Positions 7,845-19,166 of a DNA stretch of 32,926 nt are shown piece by piece. The position numbers and the translations under genes are program-made. This DNA is from Bacteriovoracaceae bacterium. Its GTDB lineage: Bacteria > Bdellovibrionota > Bacteriovoracia > Bacteriovoracales > Bacteriovoracaceae. The stretch covers positions 1 through 32,926 of the forward strand of contig CANFNL010000012.1 of assembly GCA_947448205.1 (NCBI GenBank), given 5' to 3'. Position 1 is the stretch's first letter; each line of letters opens with the position of its first letter. Below the pieces are notes generated by a model. That model made no database searches. It was given only the letters and a program-made list of their open reading frames with translations, and was not told the origin of the DNA.

Positions 7845-10800
7845 GAATGCCTTCGATTTTCCCATCTTCCAATCTTCCGTCGATAATAAACTTAACCGCG
7901 TCTTTATTAAAAACTTCATTCACTTGATGAGCCATTTGAGGAGTTGGATTAATGAGATATTGCTCTCCAAGAGGAAGTCGTGCTCTCCCCTCAACAGATT
8001 CAAATATCAAATGCATTGGAGTCGAGCCTCGGTATGAGAGCAAAACTTGTCTTAGTTTATTTAATTTAATTTCACTCAGGTCTTCCAAGTTCACACTTAT
8101 TCTCACACCTGTAATTTTATTTTCAGATTGCTCCTTAAGGAGGTAAATCTTTTCAGCAAGAATTTTCCTAGGACTTTCTTGAAGATTTATATTTCCCTCA
8201 ACTAAGACAGGCTCGTCGCTATTGAGAATCATTTCATATTCAGCAAAAGTTCTAGGAAAGACAATGCACTCAATTTTGCCACTTAAGTCTTCCAGTGTGG
8301 CAAAGCACATTTTGTCGCCTTTTTTAGTAAGAATCATTTTTTTAGCAGTAAATTTTCCAGCTAAAGTCATAGAACGCTTTTGGTCTGAACCGATAAAATC
8401 TTGAACTTGACTTATAGGCATTGAAGCCATTTCTTTCATTAAACTTGCATAGCGATCAAGAGGATGGCCGGAAATATAAATCCCCATTAACTCTGCTTCG
8501 TGTGAGAGTTTTTCAAGATCATCAAATTCAGCGACTTCTTGAATATCTAAATTGGATTCAGCAGTTTGGCTCAGGCTGTCTCCCCCCATATCAAAAAGAG
8601 ACACTAAGCCTAAAGATGATTCTTCCTGGCGTTTTTTACAGTAGGCTAAAATCATATCTAGATTTTCTAACAAGGTTTTGCGATTAAGCTTTTCGGAATT
8701 ATCAAATGATCCAACTTTAATCAATGATTCGATAACTCTTGAATTCACTATCTTTAAATTGATTCTTTCACAAAAATTCAAGAAGCCTGTAAATGGACCA
8801 TTTTCTACTCGCTCGCGAATAATTTCTGCGACAGCATTTTCTCCAACATTTTTAACTGCTCCCATACCGAAACGAATATTTTTACCAACAACATTAAAAG
8901 GCCATAAAGATTCATTTATATCAGGAGGAAGCACATCAATATCAAAATGTTTAGCGTCGCCAATGTACTGAGTGACCTTATCCATGTTTCCAAGCTCTGA
9001 ACTCAAGAGAGCAGCAAAAAACTCAGCAGGATAATAATATTTCAAAAAAGCTGTCTGATATGAAATTACTGAATAAGCTACGGCGTGAGATTTATTAAAT
9101 CCATATTCTGCAAATTTTTCCATCTTATCGAAAAGATCATTTGCCGTTTCAATATTATAGCCACGCTCGCGAGCTCCGGTCAAAAAGAGTTCGCGGTGTT
9201 TAGCCATTTCATCAGCTTTCTTCTTACCCATGGCCCGTCTTAGCATATCAGCTTGTCCCAAGCTGTATCCTGCAACAATACGAGCAACGTTCATTACCTG
9301 TTCTTGGTAAATGATTACACCGTAGGTATCTTTTAAGACGGCTTCAAGCGAAGGAAACGGATAATGAGTTTGCTTTCTTCCATGCTTTATTTCAATAAAC
9401 TCATCGACCATTCCCGATTCCAAAGGACCCGGACGATAAAGAGCATTGATAGCAGAAATATCATCGATTGAGCCTGGAGCAATTCTCTTACAAAGATCAA
9501 TCATCCCAGAAGATTCAAGTTGGAAGACGCCAACTGTTTCTCCCTTTGAAATAAAATCAAAAACTTTTTCATCTTCGAGATCAATGGCTTCAATATCAAA
9601 ATGTAGATCTTTATCTCGTTTAATAAAATTAGTGGCATTTTCAATAACAGTTAAAGTTTTTAGTCCTAAAAAATCGAATTTAACTAAGCCAATTTTCTCT
9701 GAAAAATCTTTATCAAACTGAATAACTTTTTCACCCTCACGCCCTTTGAATAATGGACAATAATTAACTAGCGGCTTATTGGTAATGATAACTCCCGCAG
9801 CATGAATGGAGGCATGTCGCAGGAGACCTTCAAGTCGTCTGGAAATATTCACGACTTGTTTTATCCGAGGATCAGAATCCATCAACTCTGAAATTTTTGG
9901 CTCCATTTCAAGTGCTTTTTCTAAAGTCATCTTTAATTCTTCGGGAATTAATTTCGATAAAACATCTGCCTCCCCAAAAGTTAATCCAAAAACTCTAGAG
10001 ACATCTTTGATAACAGCTTTAGCTTGGAGTTTTCCAAAAGTTATAATTTGTCCAACTCGCTCTTCTCCATATTTTTGAGTCACATACTCAATAACTCGGT
10101 AGCGATTTTCTTGACAAAAATCAACATCAAAGTCTGGCATCGACACACGCTCAGGATTAATAAAGCGCTCAAAGAGTAAGTTAAATGGAATAGGATCGAC
10201 GTTGGTTATTTCTAAAGCATAAGCAGCAATAGAGCCCGCCCCTGAACCTCGCCCCGGGCCAACAGGACAGCCATTCTTTTTAGCCCACTTAATGAAGTCT
10301 GATACAATTAGAAAGTACCCAGGAAATCCCATCTGAACGATCATGGAAATTTCACCTTCTAGACGTTCGAGATAACTTGGCTTGATATCACTTTCCCATT
10401 TTGGATCGAGACGGAGTTTGGCAAAATGAGGACCTTGAAATCGTTTATCTAAACCTTCTCGGCAGTGGCGAGCAAAATAAGCTCCCGCCGTTTCATCTGT
10501 CTCTATTGGATAGTCTGGAAGATGATAAACTTGATTTCCCGATTCATCTTTCCAATTGAAATCTACATTACATTTATCTGCTATAAGTAGTGTGTTGTCA
10601 CAGGCCTCTGGCGCGTAAGAAAAAGCCTCGCGCATTTCTTGGGGTGATTTATAAAAAAATTCATTAGTCGTCAGGCGCATCCTCTGTTCATCTTGAAGTG
10701 TTTTTCCTGTTTGAACACACAAGAGAACTTCTTGAGCTGCCGCATCTTCTCGAGTGAGATAATGGCAATCGTTAGTAGCAACCATTTGCACATTATTGGC

Positions 10801-11442
10801 TCTAGAGTATTCTATAATTTTTTTATTAACTATTTGTTGTTCGGGAATTCCATTCTCTTGAATTTCTAAATAAAAATCTTCACCGAAAAGATCACGTAAT
10901 TTTTCAATGGTCTTTATGGCCTTATCATCTTGCTCGGTAAAAAAGTTATATCCAACTTCTCCCTTTAAACAAGCAGTAGTACATACTAAGCCTTCTGAAA
11001 ATTCTCGCAGTAATTCATAATCCGCTCGTGGCTTATAGTAAAACCCTTCCATATAAGCTAGCGAGAGTAATTTACAAAGATTTTGATAACCTGTTTCATT
11101 CTTGCATAATAGAATAAGATGATGGATTTGATGACGCGATTCCATTTCATCTTGCGAGCCAACAACTTTTTGTTTTTTGAGTGCACCCTTTTCAAATCGT
11201 GATCCAGGAGTAAAATAAATCTCACTGCCAAGAATAGGCTTTATGCCAGCGGCTTTACATTGAGTATAAAAATCAATGGCCCCAAACATATTTCCATGAT
11301 CAGTTTGAGCAATGGCCGGCACCCCTAATTCTTTAGCCCTTGCGATTAAATCTTTAAGCCTAATCGCCCCATCTAAAAGCGAGTATTGAGTATGCAAATG
11401 TAGATGAACAAAACTATCTGGGTGTTTTTCTAGTAAGGACAT
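7837..11442 (-). CDS. dnaE: DNA polymerase III subunit alpha
   Basis: PHP domain FVHLHLHTQYSLLDGAIRLKDL, polymerase motifs GPGRGSGAGSIAAYALEIT and PDFDVDFCQENR, YGVIIYQEQVMNVA, C-terminal OB fold. Confidence 0.97.
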   Translation of the reverse strand: MSLLEKHPDSFVHLHLHTQYSLLDGAIRLKDLIARAKELGVPAIAQTDHGNMFGAIDFYTQCKAAGIKPILGSEIYFTPGSRFEKGALKKQKVVGSQDEMESRHQIHHLILLCKNETGYQNLCKLLSLAYMEGFYYKPRADYELLREFSEGLVCTTACLKGEVGYNFFTEQDDKAIKTIEKLRDLFGEDFYLEIQENGIPEQQIVNKKIIEYSRANNVQMVATNDCHYLTREDAAAQEVLLCVQTGKTLQDEQRMRLTTNEFFYKSPQEMREAFSYAPEACDNTLLIADKCNVDFNWKDESGNQVYHLPDYPIETDETAGAYFARHCREGLDKRFQGPHFAKLRLDPKWESDIKPSYLERLEGEISMIVQMGFPGYFLIVSDFIKWAKKNGCPVGPGRGSGAGSIAAYALEITNVDPIPFNLLFERFINPERVSMPDFDVDFCQENRYRVIEYVTQKYGEERVGQIITFGKLQAKAVIKDVSRVFGLTFGEADVLSKLIPEELKMTLEKALEMEPKISELMDSDPRIKQVVNISRRLEGLLRHASIHAAGVIITNKPLVNYCPLFKGREGEKVIQFDKDFSEKIGLVKFDFLGLKTLTVIENATNFIKRDKDLHFDIEAIDLEDEKVFDFISKGETVGVFQLESSGMIDLCKRIAPGSIDDISAINALYRPGPLESGMVDEFIEIKHGRKQTHYPFPSLEAVLKDTYGVIIYQEQVMNVARIVAGYSLGQADMLRRAMGKKKADEMAKHRELFLTGARERGYNIETANDLFDKMEKFAEYGFNKSHAVAYSVISYQTAFLKYYYPAEFFAALLSSELGNMDKVTQYIGDAKHFDIDVLPPDINESLWPFNVVGKNIRFGMGAVKNVGENAVAEIIRERVENGPFTGFLNFCERINLKIVNSRVIESLIKVGSFDNSEKLNRKTLLENLDMILAYCKKRQEESSLGLVSLFDMGGDSLSQTAESNLDIQEVAEFDDLEKLSHEAELMGIYISGHPLDRYASLMKEMASMPISQVQDFIGSDQKRSMTLAGKFTAKKMILTKKGDKMCFATLEDLSGKIECIVFPRTFAEYEMILNSDEPVLVEGNINLQESPRKILAEKIYLLKEQSENKITGVRISVNLEDLSEIKLNKLRQVLLSYRGSTPMHLIFESVEGRARLPLGEQYLINPTPQMAHQVNEVFNKDAVKFIIDGRLEDGKIEGIHV

Positions 11443-11504
11443 TATCCTAACTCCTTAGTCGCTTTAGCCTATTTAGTGATAATAGTCTCATTTAAGCACC
11501 AAAA

Positions 11505-11519
11505 CCTGCCAAAGTCAGG
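11505..11519. promoter_or_regulatory. Imperfect palindrome CCTGcCAAAGtCAGG in dnaE / 11610 divergent region (operator-like)
   Basis: 5 of 6 arm positions complementary around AAA; located between divergent genes. Confidence 0.25.
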
Positions 11520-11558
11520 GATTTTTGAGTCATTTTTTACACGGTTTTCATTGGTGTT

Positions 11559-11587
11559 TTGTAAGTTCTTGGCTTTTAGCGTAAAAT
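11559..11587 (+). promoter_or_regulatory. Putative sigma70 promoter TTGTAA-N17-TAAAAT for ORF 11610
   Basis: -35 TTGTAA 11559-11564, 17-bp spacer, -10 TAAAAT 11582-11587; SD ACGGAGA before ATG 11610. Confidence 0.55.
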
Positions 11588-11609
11588 ACCTGTAACTCAC
11601 GGAGAACCC

Positions 11610-12254
11610 ATGAAAAAGAGCAAAGATTCCTCGCTTTATATTTTGCTTATTAGTGCCATCATTTTGGCCAGTATTCTTTTGTTTAAAAAAGGAGAAAAAT
11701 CTCGCGAATTAATTGCTTTAAATGAAACAAAAAGTCAGTTGACGAATCAAAATGAAAATTTACAAGCTAATCCCAAGAAAATGAGTTTAAAAAATTTAAT
11801 TAAAAATAATATCATCCACCAAGAAACTACAAATAATTCCAACAATCAAGAAAATCTATTAACTAAAGAGAGATTATACACACAAGAAGAAATAGATTCG
11901 ATAACCGAAGAGAAATTTATAGAATTATTAAAAGAAACTGAGCTTCGTTTACCGAAGTTAGCCGACTTAAAAAAAATTCCAGCAGGAGCACTTCATACAA
12001 CACCACCCCAAATTTTTCAAGCAGGAAGAGATTTAGGAGTTTTAAAAGAAATATTAAAAGTTCATGAATCTTACGATAATTTGGCAATTGGTTTTTATAA
12101 AAAATGTGCCAAAGATAGCGAAGGTACAACACCTGTTCGTGCTCTTTGCTTAACCAATTTAATTGAAATTAAAAAGAAAAAAAATGAAACCCTTAATTTA
12201 GCTGAATACCCTAACCAGCTAGTTGAGTTATCAAAACTAATTACTGATAATTAA
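11610..12254 (+). CDS. Single-TM-anchored protein of unknown function
   Basis: N-terminal TM SLYILLISAIILASILLF followed by an Asn/Lys-rich linker and a helical C-terminal domain; own promoter and SD. Confidence 0.6.
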   Translation: MKKSKDSSLYILLISAIILASILLFKKGEKSRELIALNETKSQLTNQNENLQANPKKMSLKNLIKNNIIHQETTNNSNNQENLLTKERLYTQEEIDSITEEKFIELLKETELRLPKLADLKKIPAGALHTTPPQIFQAGRDLGVLKEILKVHESYDNLAIGFYKKCAKDSEGTTPVRALCLTNLIEIKKKKNETLNLAEYPNQLVELSKLITDN

Positions 12255-12260
12255 AAATTT

Positions 12261-13163
12261 ATGAGACCATCAAAAAAAAGTAACAAATATAAAGGCCAGC
12301 TCTCATTTGACTACGATCTCCCAAAAGAGCAGGACCGCAATTTTCACTTAGGGGGAAGATCATTTTATTTTTTTGATTTTGATGATAACGTCGCCTATCT
12401 TTCAACTCCTATTATTATTTTTCATAAAAAAACCGGTCATGAACTCGCTCTATCTTCAGGACAATTCGCTCAAGAAAATAAAAACATAGGAAAATCCGGT
12501 GGCTATCAAGATTACTTTATTGACTTCAGTGATACTTCAGGATCCTTTCGTCATTTTAGAGATAAAGAACTGCACCCCTTAGAAATTAAGGCCGGAAAAC
12601 TTCAAGGCTTTGTGGAAGATATTCAGAAAGCATTAGAAAATGTCGATTCTCTTTGGAAAGCTCCTTCTTGGAATTGTTTTTTTCATGCTACTTTTAACCA
12701 CAGGCCAGTTTCACTAATTACGGCCAGAGGTCATCACCCTAACACTATTAAAGACGGAGTTAACTTAATGGTGAAATCCGGTTATCTCCCTCATGATCCA
12801 AATTATCACAGTATTTATCCCGTCTCTAATCCTGAAATTCGGCTTGAACTTGGAGACGATAAATTTATAAAAAGTGTGGCTGAATTAAAAAAAGATGCTA
12901 TCCGAGCGAGTGTAAAATCGGCCGTCGAGCTTTATGGACATTCACCCTATCATCGTTTCGGCATGAGTGATGATGATCATAAAAATGTTGAACTTATAAC
13001 CGAAGAAATGAGGTCCCTTAAACGTGATTACCCAGAAATGAGTTTTTTTGTAATTGAAACTTTTAAAGATTCGTTTTCAAAATTGGAAATCTTAGAACAT
13101 GAAACTCGTGAAGTGATCTCTACCAAAGAATCAAAATCAAGCCAAATGAGCCTCTTTGATTAA
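12261..13163 (+). CDS. HAD-superfamily-like protein with DFDDN motif I
   Basis: FYFFDFDDNVAYLSTP (motif I), PVSLITARGHHP (motif II-like), RFGMSDDDHKNVEL (motif IV-like acidic). Confidence 0.65.
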   Translation: MRPSKKSNKYKGQLSFDYDLPKEQDRNFHLGGRSFYFFDFDDNVAYLSTPIIIFHKKTGHELALSSGQFAQENKNIGKSGGYQDYFIDFSDTSGSFRHFRDKELHPLEIKAGKLQGFVEDIQKALENVDSLWKAPSWNCFFHATFNHRPVSLITARGHHPNTIKDGVNLMVKSGYLPHDPNYHSIYPVSNPEIRLELGDDKFIKSVAELKKDAIRASVKSAVELYGHSPYHRFGMSDDDHKNVELITEEMRSLKRDYPEMSFFVIETFKDSFSKLEILEHETREVISTKESKSSQMSLFD

Positions 13164-13186
13164 ATCGTTTCAGGAGACTTTTAATC
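13158..13186. repeat. Inverted repeat GATTAAA...TTTAATC across convergent stop codons
   Basis: 7-bp perfect arms (13158-13164 / 13180-13186). The loop contains a secondary GTTT/GAGAC pairing. Arms include TAA 13161-13163 and the opposing stop at 13181-13183. Confidence 0.5.
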
Positions 13187-13558
13187 TAATTTATTTACTT
13201 TATCCAAAATTTCACAAACTTCTTTTAAATTAAGGGATTTTACTTTTGAAATACCTCCCTCTAATTCAGAGGAAGTTTTTAGTAATTTAAAAAAAGCACG
13301 CTGATTAGCAATGGCTTCAGTGCTCTCTAAAAAACTTAATAATATCTCTGTTTTCTTAAGTCTCTTCTTTGTAAAATCTTTGGTGGTCAATTCAAAAAGT
13401 AATCCCTCTACAAGAACTTGCCTATCCATTTTTTGAAGATTTAAAAAAGCTTCTTTTCTATTTTCTAATTTACTGACTATTAATTCTTTGTCTTTGCATT
13501 CATAAGCAAATAAATTATGGGTGAATATAATTAGAGAAAAAATAATAAAACTCTTCAT
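13181..13558 (-). CDS. Small secreted protein of unknown function
   Basis: MKSFIIFSLIIFTHNLFA|YECKD signal peptide; start overlaps the stop of the upstream gene (ATGA); alternative ATG 13564. Confidence 0.6.
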   Translation of the reverse strand: MKSFIIFSLIIFTHNLFAYECKDKELIVSKLENRKEAFLNLQKMDRQVLVEGLLFELTTKDFTKKRLKKTEILLSFLESTEAIANQRAFFKLLKTSSELEGGISKVKSLNLKEVCEILDKVNKLD

Positions 13559-16095
13559 TTGCATTGTATTTTCTCCAAATCAAACGAATAACGATCATCT
13601 TCAGCAAAAGGCTTAAAGATAACCTTATCTCCCAGTTCATTGAGTCTATTTAATAACCACTTATCTGGTACATAAACTTTTTCAATACAAGGATTATTTT
13701 TTACAAGATCCTCAATCAACTCTGCTGTTTTATTTGGACAATACGAAGGAGGAGGCTCAGAAACTTGAGGAGGAGTAGAGTAACTACTAAATCTCACTGC
13801 CGGATTGGGTAATAACCCTAAACTTATCATTTTATATTTATCAAAAGATTTAGCAAAGTTAATATTAAGTATCTCAACTCCTTCTGGTGAAAACATTAGC
13901 TCATTGACAACATCTTTAAGCATTAGAGTATGATCATGCTCTAACACGTCTAGGTTTTGATAGAAGCAGGTAAAGTTTTTGAATGATAGCAATTCATCTT
14001 TGCCAGGTATTGGCAAATCATAGGTCTCTTTTAGGGATAAACATAGTTTAGAGAGTTGAACATAATCTCCTTGCACTTTCTTCCACATTTCATCTTTTTC
14101 TTTAACTTGAAGTTTTTCTAAATTTTTTATTCCTTCAAGTGGTGAAACCATTGAAAACTTTTCTAATTGTCTTAATCCAATTTCCATCAATTTTTTATCA
14201 TCATAGTCTAATATATTTGAGCCAGATATTTTTTGACCTATAGCCTGTAGCGAATTTTTACATTCCACTAAGGCAGCTTTGACGTCATCAAGCCCCCACA
14301 ATTTTTCATCACCATCCCTAAAAGCAAATTGAGAATCGATTTTAGACATATCTATAGCAATTCCATAATTGCTATTATTTTTAAGGTACTGCAAAGCAAC
14401 CTCTTTACGTTGAAACTCCTTTCCCATTGCCACCCAAATAAAATTTATCGCAAGAAAAGATTTGTCATCTTTTGAAATTTTAGGATTTAACTCAATGGAG
14501 TTAATCAGCTTATCAACTTGAGTTAAGTCAAGCTGGCAATTATCCAACTTATAAACTTGTTTATACACGCACGCCTCAATCTTATTTTTAAAATCTATAA
14601 ATGGAATAGTCGAATACGGGTTCTTGGGATCATTGAGAGGAGCTTTATAAAATTCTTCAATCTCTTTTTGTTTCTGACTTATTTTTTCTAGACTTATTTT
14701 GAGAGAAGCTTCAGTGTTAGTGGCTTTTCCAATCTTTTTAACTTCTGGAATTGGTGGAGCTCCAGATCCCATCCCTACACCAACTTGAAAACCTTGGTTA
14801 AATTGAGTAAAGCCTGAATAATAACCAGAGGACTGAGCAAAATCATCTAGAGTATCATAATTTGCCTTACAATTCCAATCTGCATTCTTAAATGCAATTT
14901 TTTTTGAAATACTATAAGGTTGGGCAAAAAGTTCACCTGTAACATTTCCAGAATTTTTAATAAAATTATTTCCAAGTTTTTCTTCAATAGACTTAGCACA
15001 TTTCATATCTATTTTTGGAGCACATTTTGTTTTAGCAATTAGAATTTTGGAAGAAGATTTTTCAAGGTCATCTTTTTTAATCCATCCTATCTCTCCACTG
15101 ACAAGCTTAATAAGCTCCCAAGTATTTGACTCACAATCGATGCTCGGAGCAATAATCTGATAAGATTTTTCTTTTTCAGCTATTGCTGTAACTGCATAGG
15201 CTTTCATGCTTTTATACTTATTGGCTAAATTAGTCGCTCCATACTCCGTTTTAACATCACAACTGGGAGGTGAGGAATACAATGGCATAGTTTTGGTAAA
15301 TGCTAATTTTAATTCTTTAGTTTCAGCGACATCCTTAATTGGATTAATGGGAGCGGCTAATGATGATGATTTCTTTTCACTCAAATTCGCAATCGGCTTT
15401 GCGATTGGTTTCTTTAAAAAGGCTAAATCATTTTGATATTGCTTTACAAAAAATCCAAAATAATTTGGTTTTGGTGTAGATCCAGAATTTTTAATCTCTA
15501 AAGATTTAATATCAGAATGACCAAGATTATAAAGTGTCGTTAAGATTTCAGGCTTATCTGCAATGTCTATTCCTTGTCTTTTATAATCATCCTGACATTT
15601 TCGCAAAACGGCCGCTACATAATAAATCGCCCGCTCAGGTATAAGAAGATTATCACTGATTGCTTCACGGCCTTCAAGTTTTGCGGCATAATTCTCTGCT
15701 TCCCTTGCCGCCTGGAAATTTAATTGCCCAAGACCATAGGTAAATTTTTTACCTAAAATCTCTCCTTTATTAGCCACACCAATTTTAACTAATAAATCTT
15801 GAACATCATCTGAAATAGATACGTTTAAAGAATTTTCTGCCATAATGGCGCCTGCCACTGCTTGCGGATCAACACCCAAAGTTTTTGCATGTTTTTCTAT
15901 AATAGGGGCTAATTCTTTTAAGAGTTGTACAATTTCTTTTTTGGGTTTGACCCAAGTTCCATCTGAGTTTTTTAAGCGTTCACACCATTTTTTATCATAA
16001 GAGCAAAGTGTTTTATAATCTGATTCAGAATCTGCAAAAGCATTGGTTTGAATAAAAATAAAAAAAATAAAAAGTATTGAGTACTTTATTTTCAT
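13555..16095 (-). CDS. Large secreted GH23/lytic-transglycosylase-like (DUF1402-type) protein with SH3-like segment and unassigned C-terminal half
   Basis: Signal peptide MKIKYSILFIFFIFIQTNAFA. VAGAIMAENSLN...FTYGLGQLNFQAA...LTTLYNLGHSD maps on the catalytic Glu / GLMQ / YNaG landmarks of GH23. SH3-like WELIKLVSGEIGWIKKDDL follows. ORF start 16113; ATG 16095 preferred. Confidence 0.6.
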   Translation of the reverse strand: MKIKYSILFIFFIFIQTNAFADSESDYKTLCSYDKKWCERLKNSDGTWVKPKKEIVQLLKELAPIIEKHAKTLGVDPQAVAGAIMAENSLNVSISDDVQDLLVKIGVANKGEILGKKFTYGLGQLNFQAAREAENYAAKLEGREAISDNLLIPERAIYYVAAVLRKCQDDYKRQGIDIADKPEILTTLYNLGHSDIKSLEIKNSGSTPKPNYFGFFVKQYQNDLAFLKKPIAKPIANLSEKKSSSLAAPINPIKDVAETKELKLAFTKTMPLYSSPPSCDVKTEYGATNLANKYKSMKAYAVTAIAEKEKSYQIIAPSIDCESNTWELIKLVSGEIGWIKKDDLEKSSSKILIAKTKCAPKIDMKCAKSIEEKLGNNFIKNSGNVTGELFAQPYSISKKIAFKNADWNCKANYDTLDDFAQSSGYYSGFTQFNQGFQVGVGMGSGAPPIPEVKKIGKATNTEASLKISLEKISQKQKEIEEFYKAPLNDPKNPYSTIPFIDFKNKIEACVYKQVYKLDNCQLDLTQVDKLINSIELNPKISKDDKSFLAINFIWVAMGKEFQRKEVALQYLKNNSNYGIAIDMSKIDSQFAFRDGDEKLWGLDDVKAALVECKNSLQAIGQKISGSNILDYDDKKLMEIGLRQLEKFSMVSPLEGIKNLEKLQVKEKDEMWKKVQGDYVQLSKLCLSLKETYDLPIPGKDELLSFKNFTCFYQNLDVLEHDHTLMLKDVVNELMFSPEGVEILNINFAKSFDKYKMISLGLLPNPAVRFSSYSTPPQVSEPPPSYCPNKTAELIEDLVKNNPCIEKVYVPDKWLLNRLNELGDKVIFKPFAEDDRYSFDLEKIQCK

Positions 16096-16099
16096 ATCT

Positions 16100-17662
16100 C
16101 TATTCCCATTCAATTGTTCCAGGTGGCTTAGAAGTTATATCGTAAACCACTCGTGTTATTCCCTTTACTTCATTGGTAATTCTACGGGAAACTGCTTCTA
16201 AGAATTCATGAGGAAAATGAGACCAATTAGCAGTCATCCCATCAGAGGAATTCACCATCCTCAAACAGATAACATTTTCGTAGGCCCTTCCATCTCCCTT
16301 AACTCCTACAGTTTTGACTGGAAGAAAAACAGTAAAGGCCTGCCAGGTTGATTGGTAAAGATTAGCTTCAATTAATTCTTCGTAAAGAATTTGATCTGAT
16401 TCCTGTACCATTCGAATAGCCTCAGGCCCAACGACTCCGAGAATACGAACTCCTAGACCAGGTCCTGGAAATGGGTGCCTAAAAACCCACTCTCTCGATA
16501 GGCCAAGAGCTACCCCCATCTCTCGCACTTCATCCTTAAAAAGAAATCGCAATGGCTCTAAAAGCTTTAAGTTCATCCTCTCGGGAAGTCCACCAACATT
16601 GTGGTGAGACTTAATCATCACCGACTTTCCACCAGCGATATGAGGTGAAATAGATTCAATAACATCAGGATATAAAGTACCTTGCAATAAATATTCAAAA
16701 TGTATTTTATACTTTTGTTGATACTCTTTTAATTTTCTCTCAAATATATCTATAAACTTTTTTCCAATAATTTTTCTCTTTTTTTCTGGATCATCGACAT
16801 CTTTTAGTGCTTGCAAAAAATCTTCTTTAGCATCTATTATTTCAATTTTTAAATATGTCTGTTCTTGTAGTTTTTTAATATGATGATAATCTTGAATTCT
16901 TAACAAACCATTATCGACAAAAAAGCAATGCAGGTTACCCCCTAGAACTTTTGCAGCCAACGTTGCGGCCACAAGTGAGTCTACTCCTCCAGAAAAAGCG
17001 CATAGCACTTTTTTATCTCCCACTTTTTTTACTAACGAGAGTGCTTCTATTAGCATTTCTTCTGCATTCCAGTCTGTCTCTAAATCGGCTACGTCTCTAT
17101 AAAAGTAATCGAGAATTAATTTGCCTTGCTTCGAATGCTCCACTTCAGGATGAAATTGAAGCCCCATTATTGGCCTATCTTTATGCAAGATTGCTGCTAC
17201 AAGATGATTAGAACTTTCTATAATTTTATTAAATGAACTCGGTACTTTTGCAACATGATCTGAGTGGCTCATCCAAACACTCATCGTATTAGAGCATTTG
17301 GGAATACTGAAATCTGGTAGGCAGTGAATCTCAGCATGACCATATTCACCAATTAATCCTTTCTCGACCACACCACCAAAATAACTGGCCATTAATTGCA
17401 TACCATAACAAATACCGAGAATAGGTAATTCGATATTATTAAAAATAAAAGAATAGTCATTAATATCTTCAAAAACTGATTGAGGACCACCAGAGAGTAC
17501 TAAGCACTGAGGTATTTTATTTGAATTGATTCTTTCACGGCACTCATCCAGAGTGATAATTTCTGAAGAATAACCAAGCTCTCTTGATTTTCTTGTAATA
17601 AGTTGGGTGTATTGTGAACCAAAATCCACAATCCAAATTTTTTTTTCGTGGCTTTTTTTCAT
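16100..17662 (-). CDS. guaA: GMP synthase (glutamine-hydrolysing)
   Basis: GATase motif GICYGMQL, FHPEVEHS; SGGVDSLVAATL; HNVGGLPERMNL; C-terminus RVVYDITSKPPGTIEWE. Confidence 0.98.
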   Translation of the reverse strand: MKKSHEKKIWIVDFGSQYTQLITRKSRELGYSSEIITLDECRERINSNKIPQCLVLSGGPQSVFEDINDYSFIFNNIELPILGICYGMQLMASYFGGVVEKGLIGEYGHAEIHCLPDFSIPKCSNTMSVWMSHSDHVAKVPSSFNKIIESSNHLVAAILHKDRPIMGLQFHPEVEHSKQGKLILDYFYRDVADLETDWNAEEMLIEALSLVKKVGDKKVLCAFSGGVDSLVAATLAAKVLGGNLHCFFVDNGLLRIQDYHHIKKLQEQTYLKIEIIDAKEDFLQALKDVDDPEKKRKIIGKKFIDIFERKLKEYQQKYKIHFEYLLQGTLYPDVIESISPHIAGGKSVMIKSHHNVGGLPERMNLKLLEPLRFLFKDEVREMGVALGLSREWVFRHPFPGPGLGVRILGVVGPEAIRMVQESDQILYEELIEANLYQSTWQAFTVFLPVKTVGVKGDGRAYENVICLRMVNSSDGMTANWSHFPHEFLEAVSRRITNEVKGITRVVYDITSKPPGTIEWE

Positions 17663-17669
17663 ATAAATT

Positions 17670-19157
<1,488 letters not shown>

Positions 19158-19166
19158 TTACTCATT

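Noticed and set aside
6669-7919. 416-aa long form of the gene after dnaE
   Set aside because: The N-terminal 25 residues before MCKFLFIG overlap dnaE and would bury the signal peptide; ATG 7844 is better.
7744-10078. Series of plus-strand ORFs of 60-97 aa antisense to dnaE and its downstream neighbour (7744, 7952, 8222, 8421, 8678, 9446, 9806)
   Set aside because: Shadow ORFs of strongly supported coding regions.
7837-11442. DnaE as an SOS mutasome polymerase (DnaE2/ImuC)
   Set aside because: Full-length 1201-aa DnaE1-like protein with canonical PHP and OB domains; no imuA/imuB neighbours.
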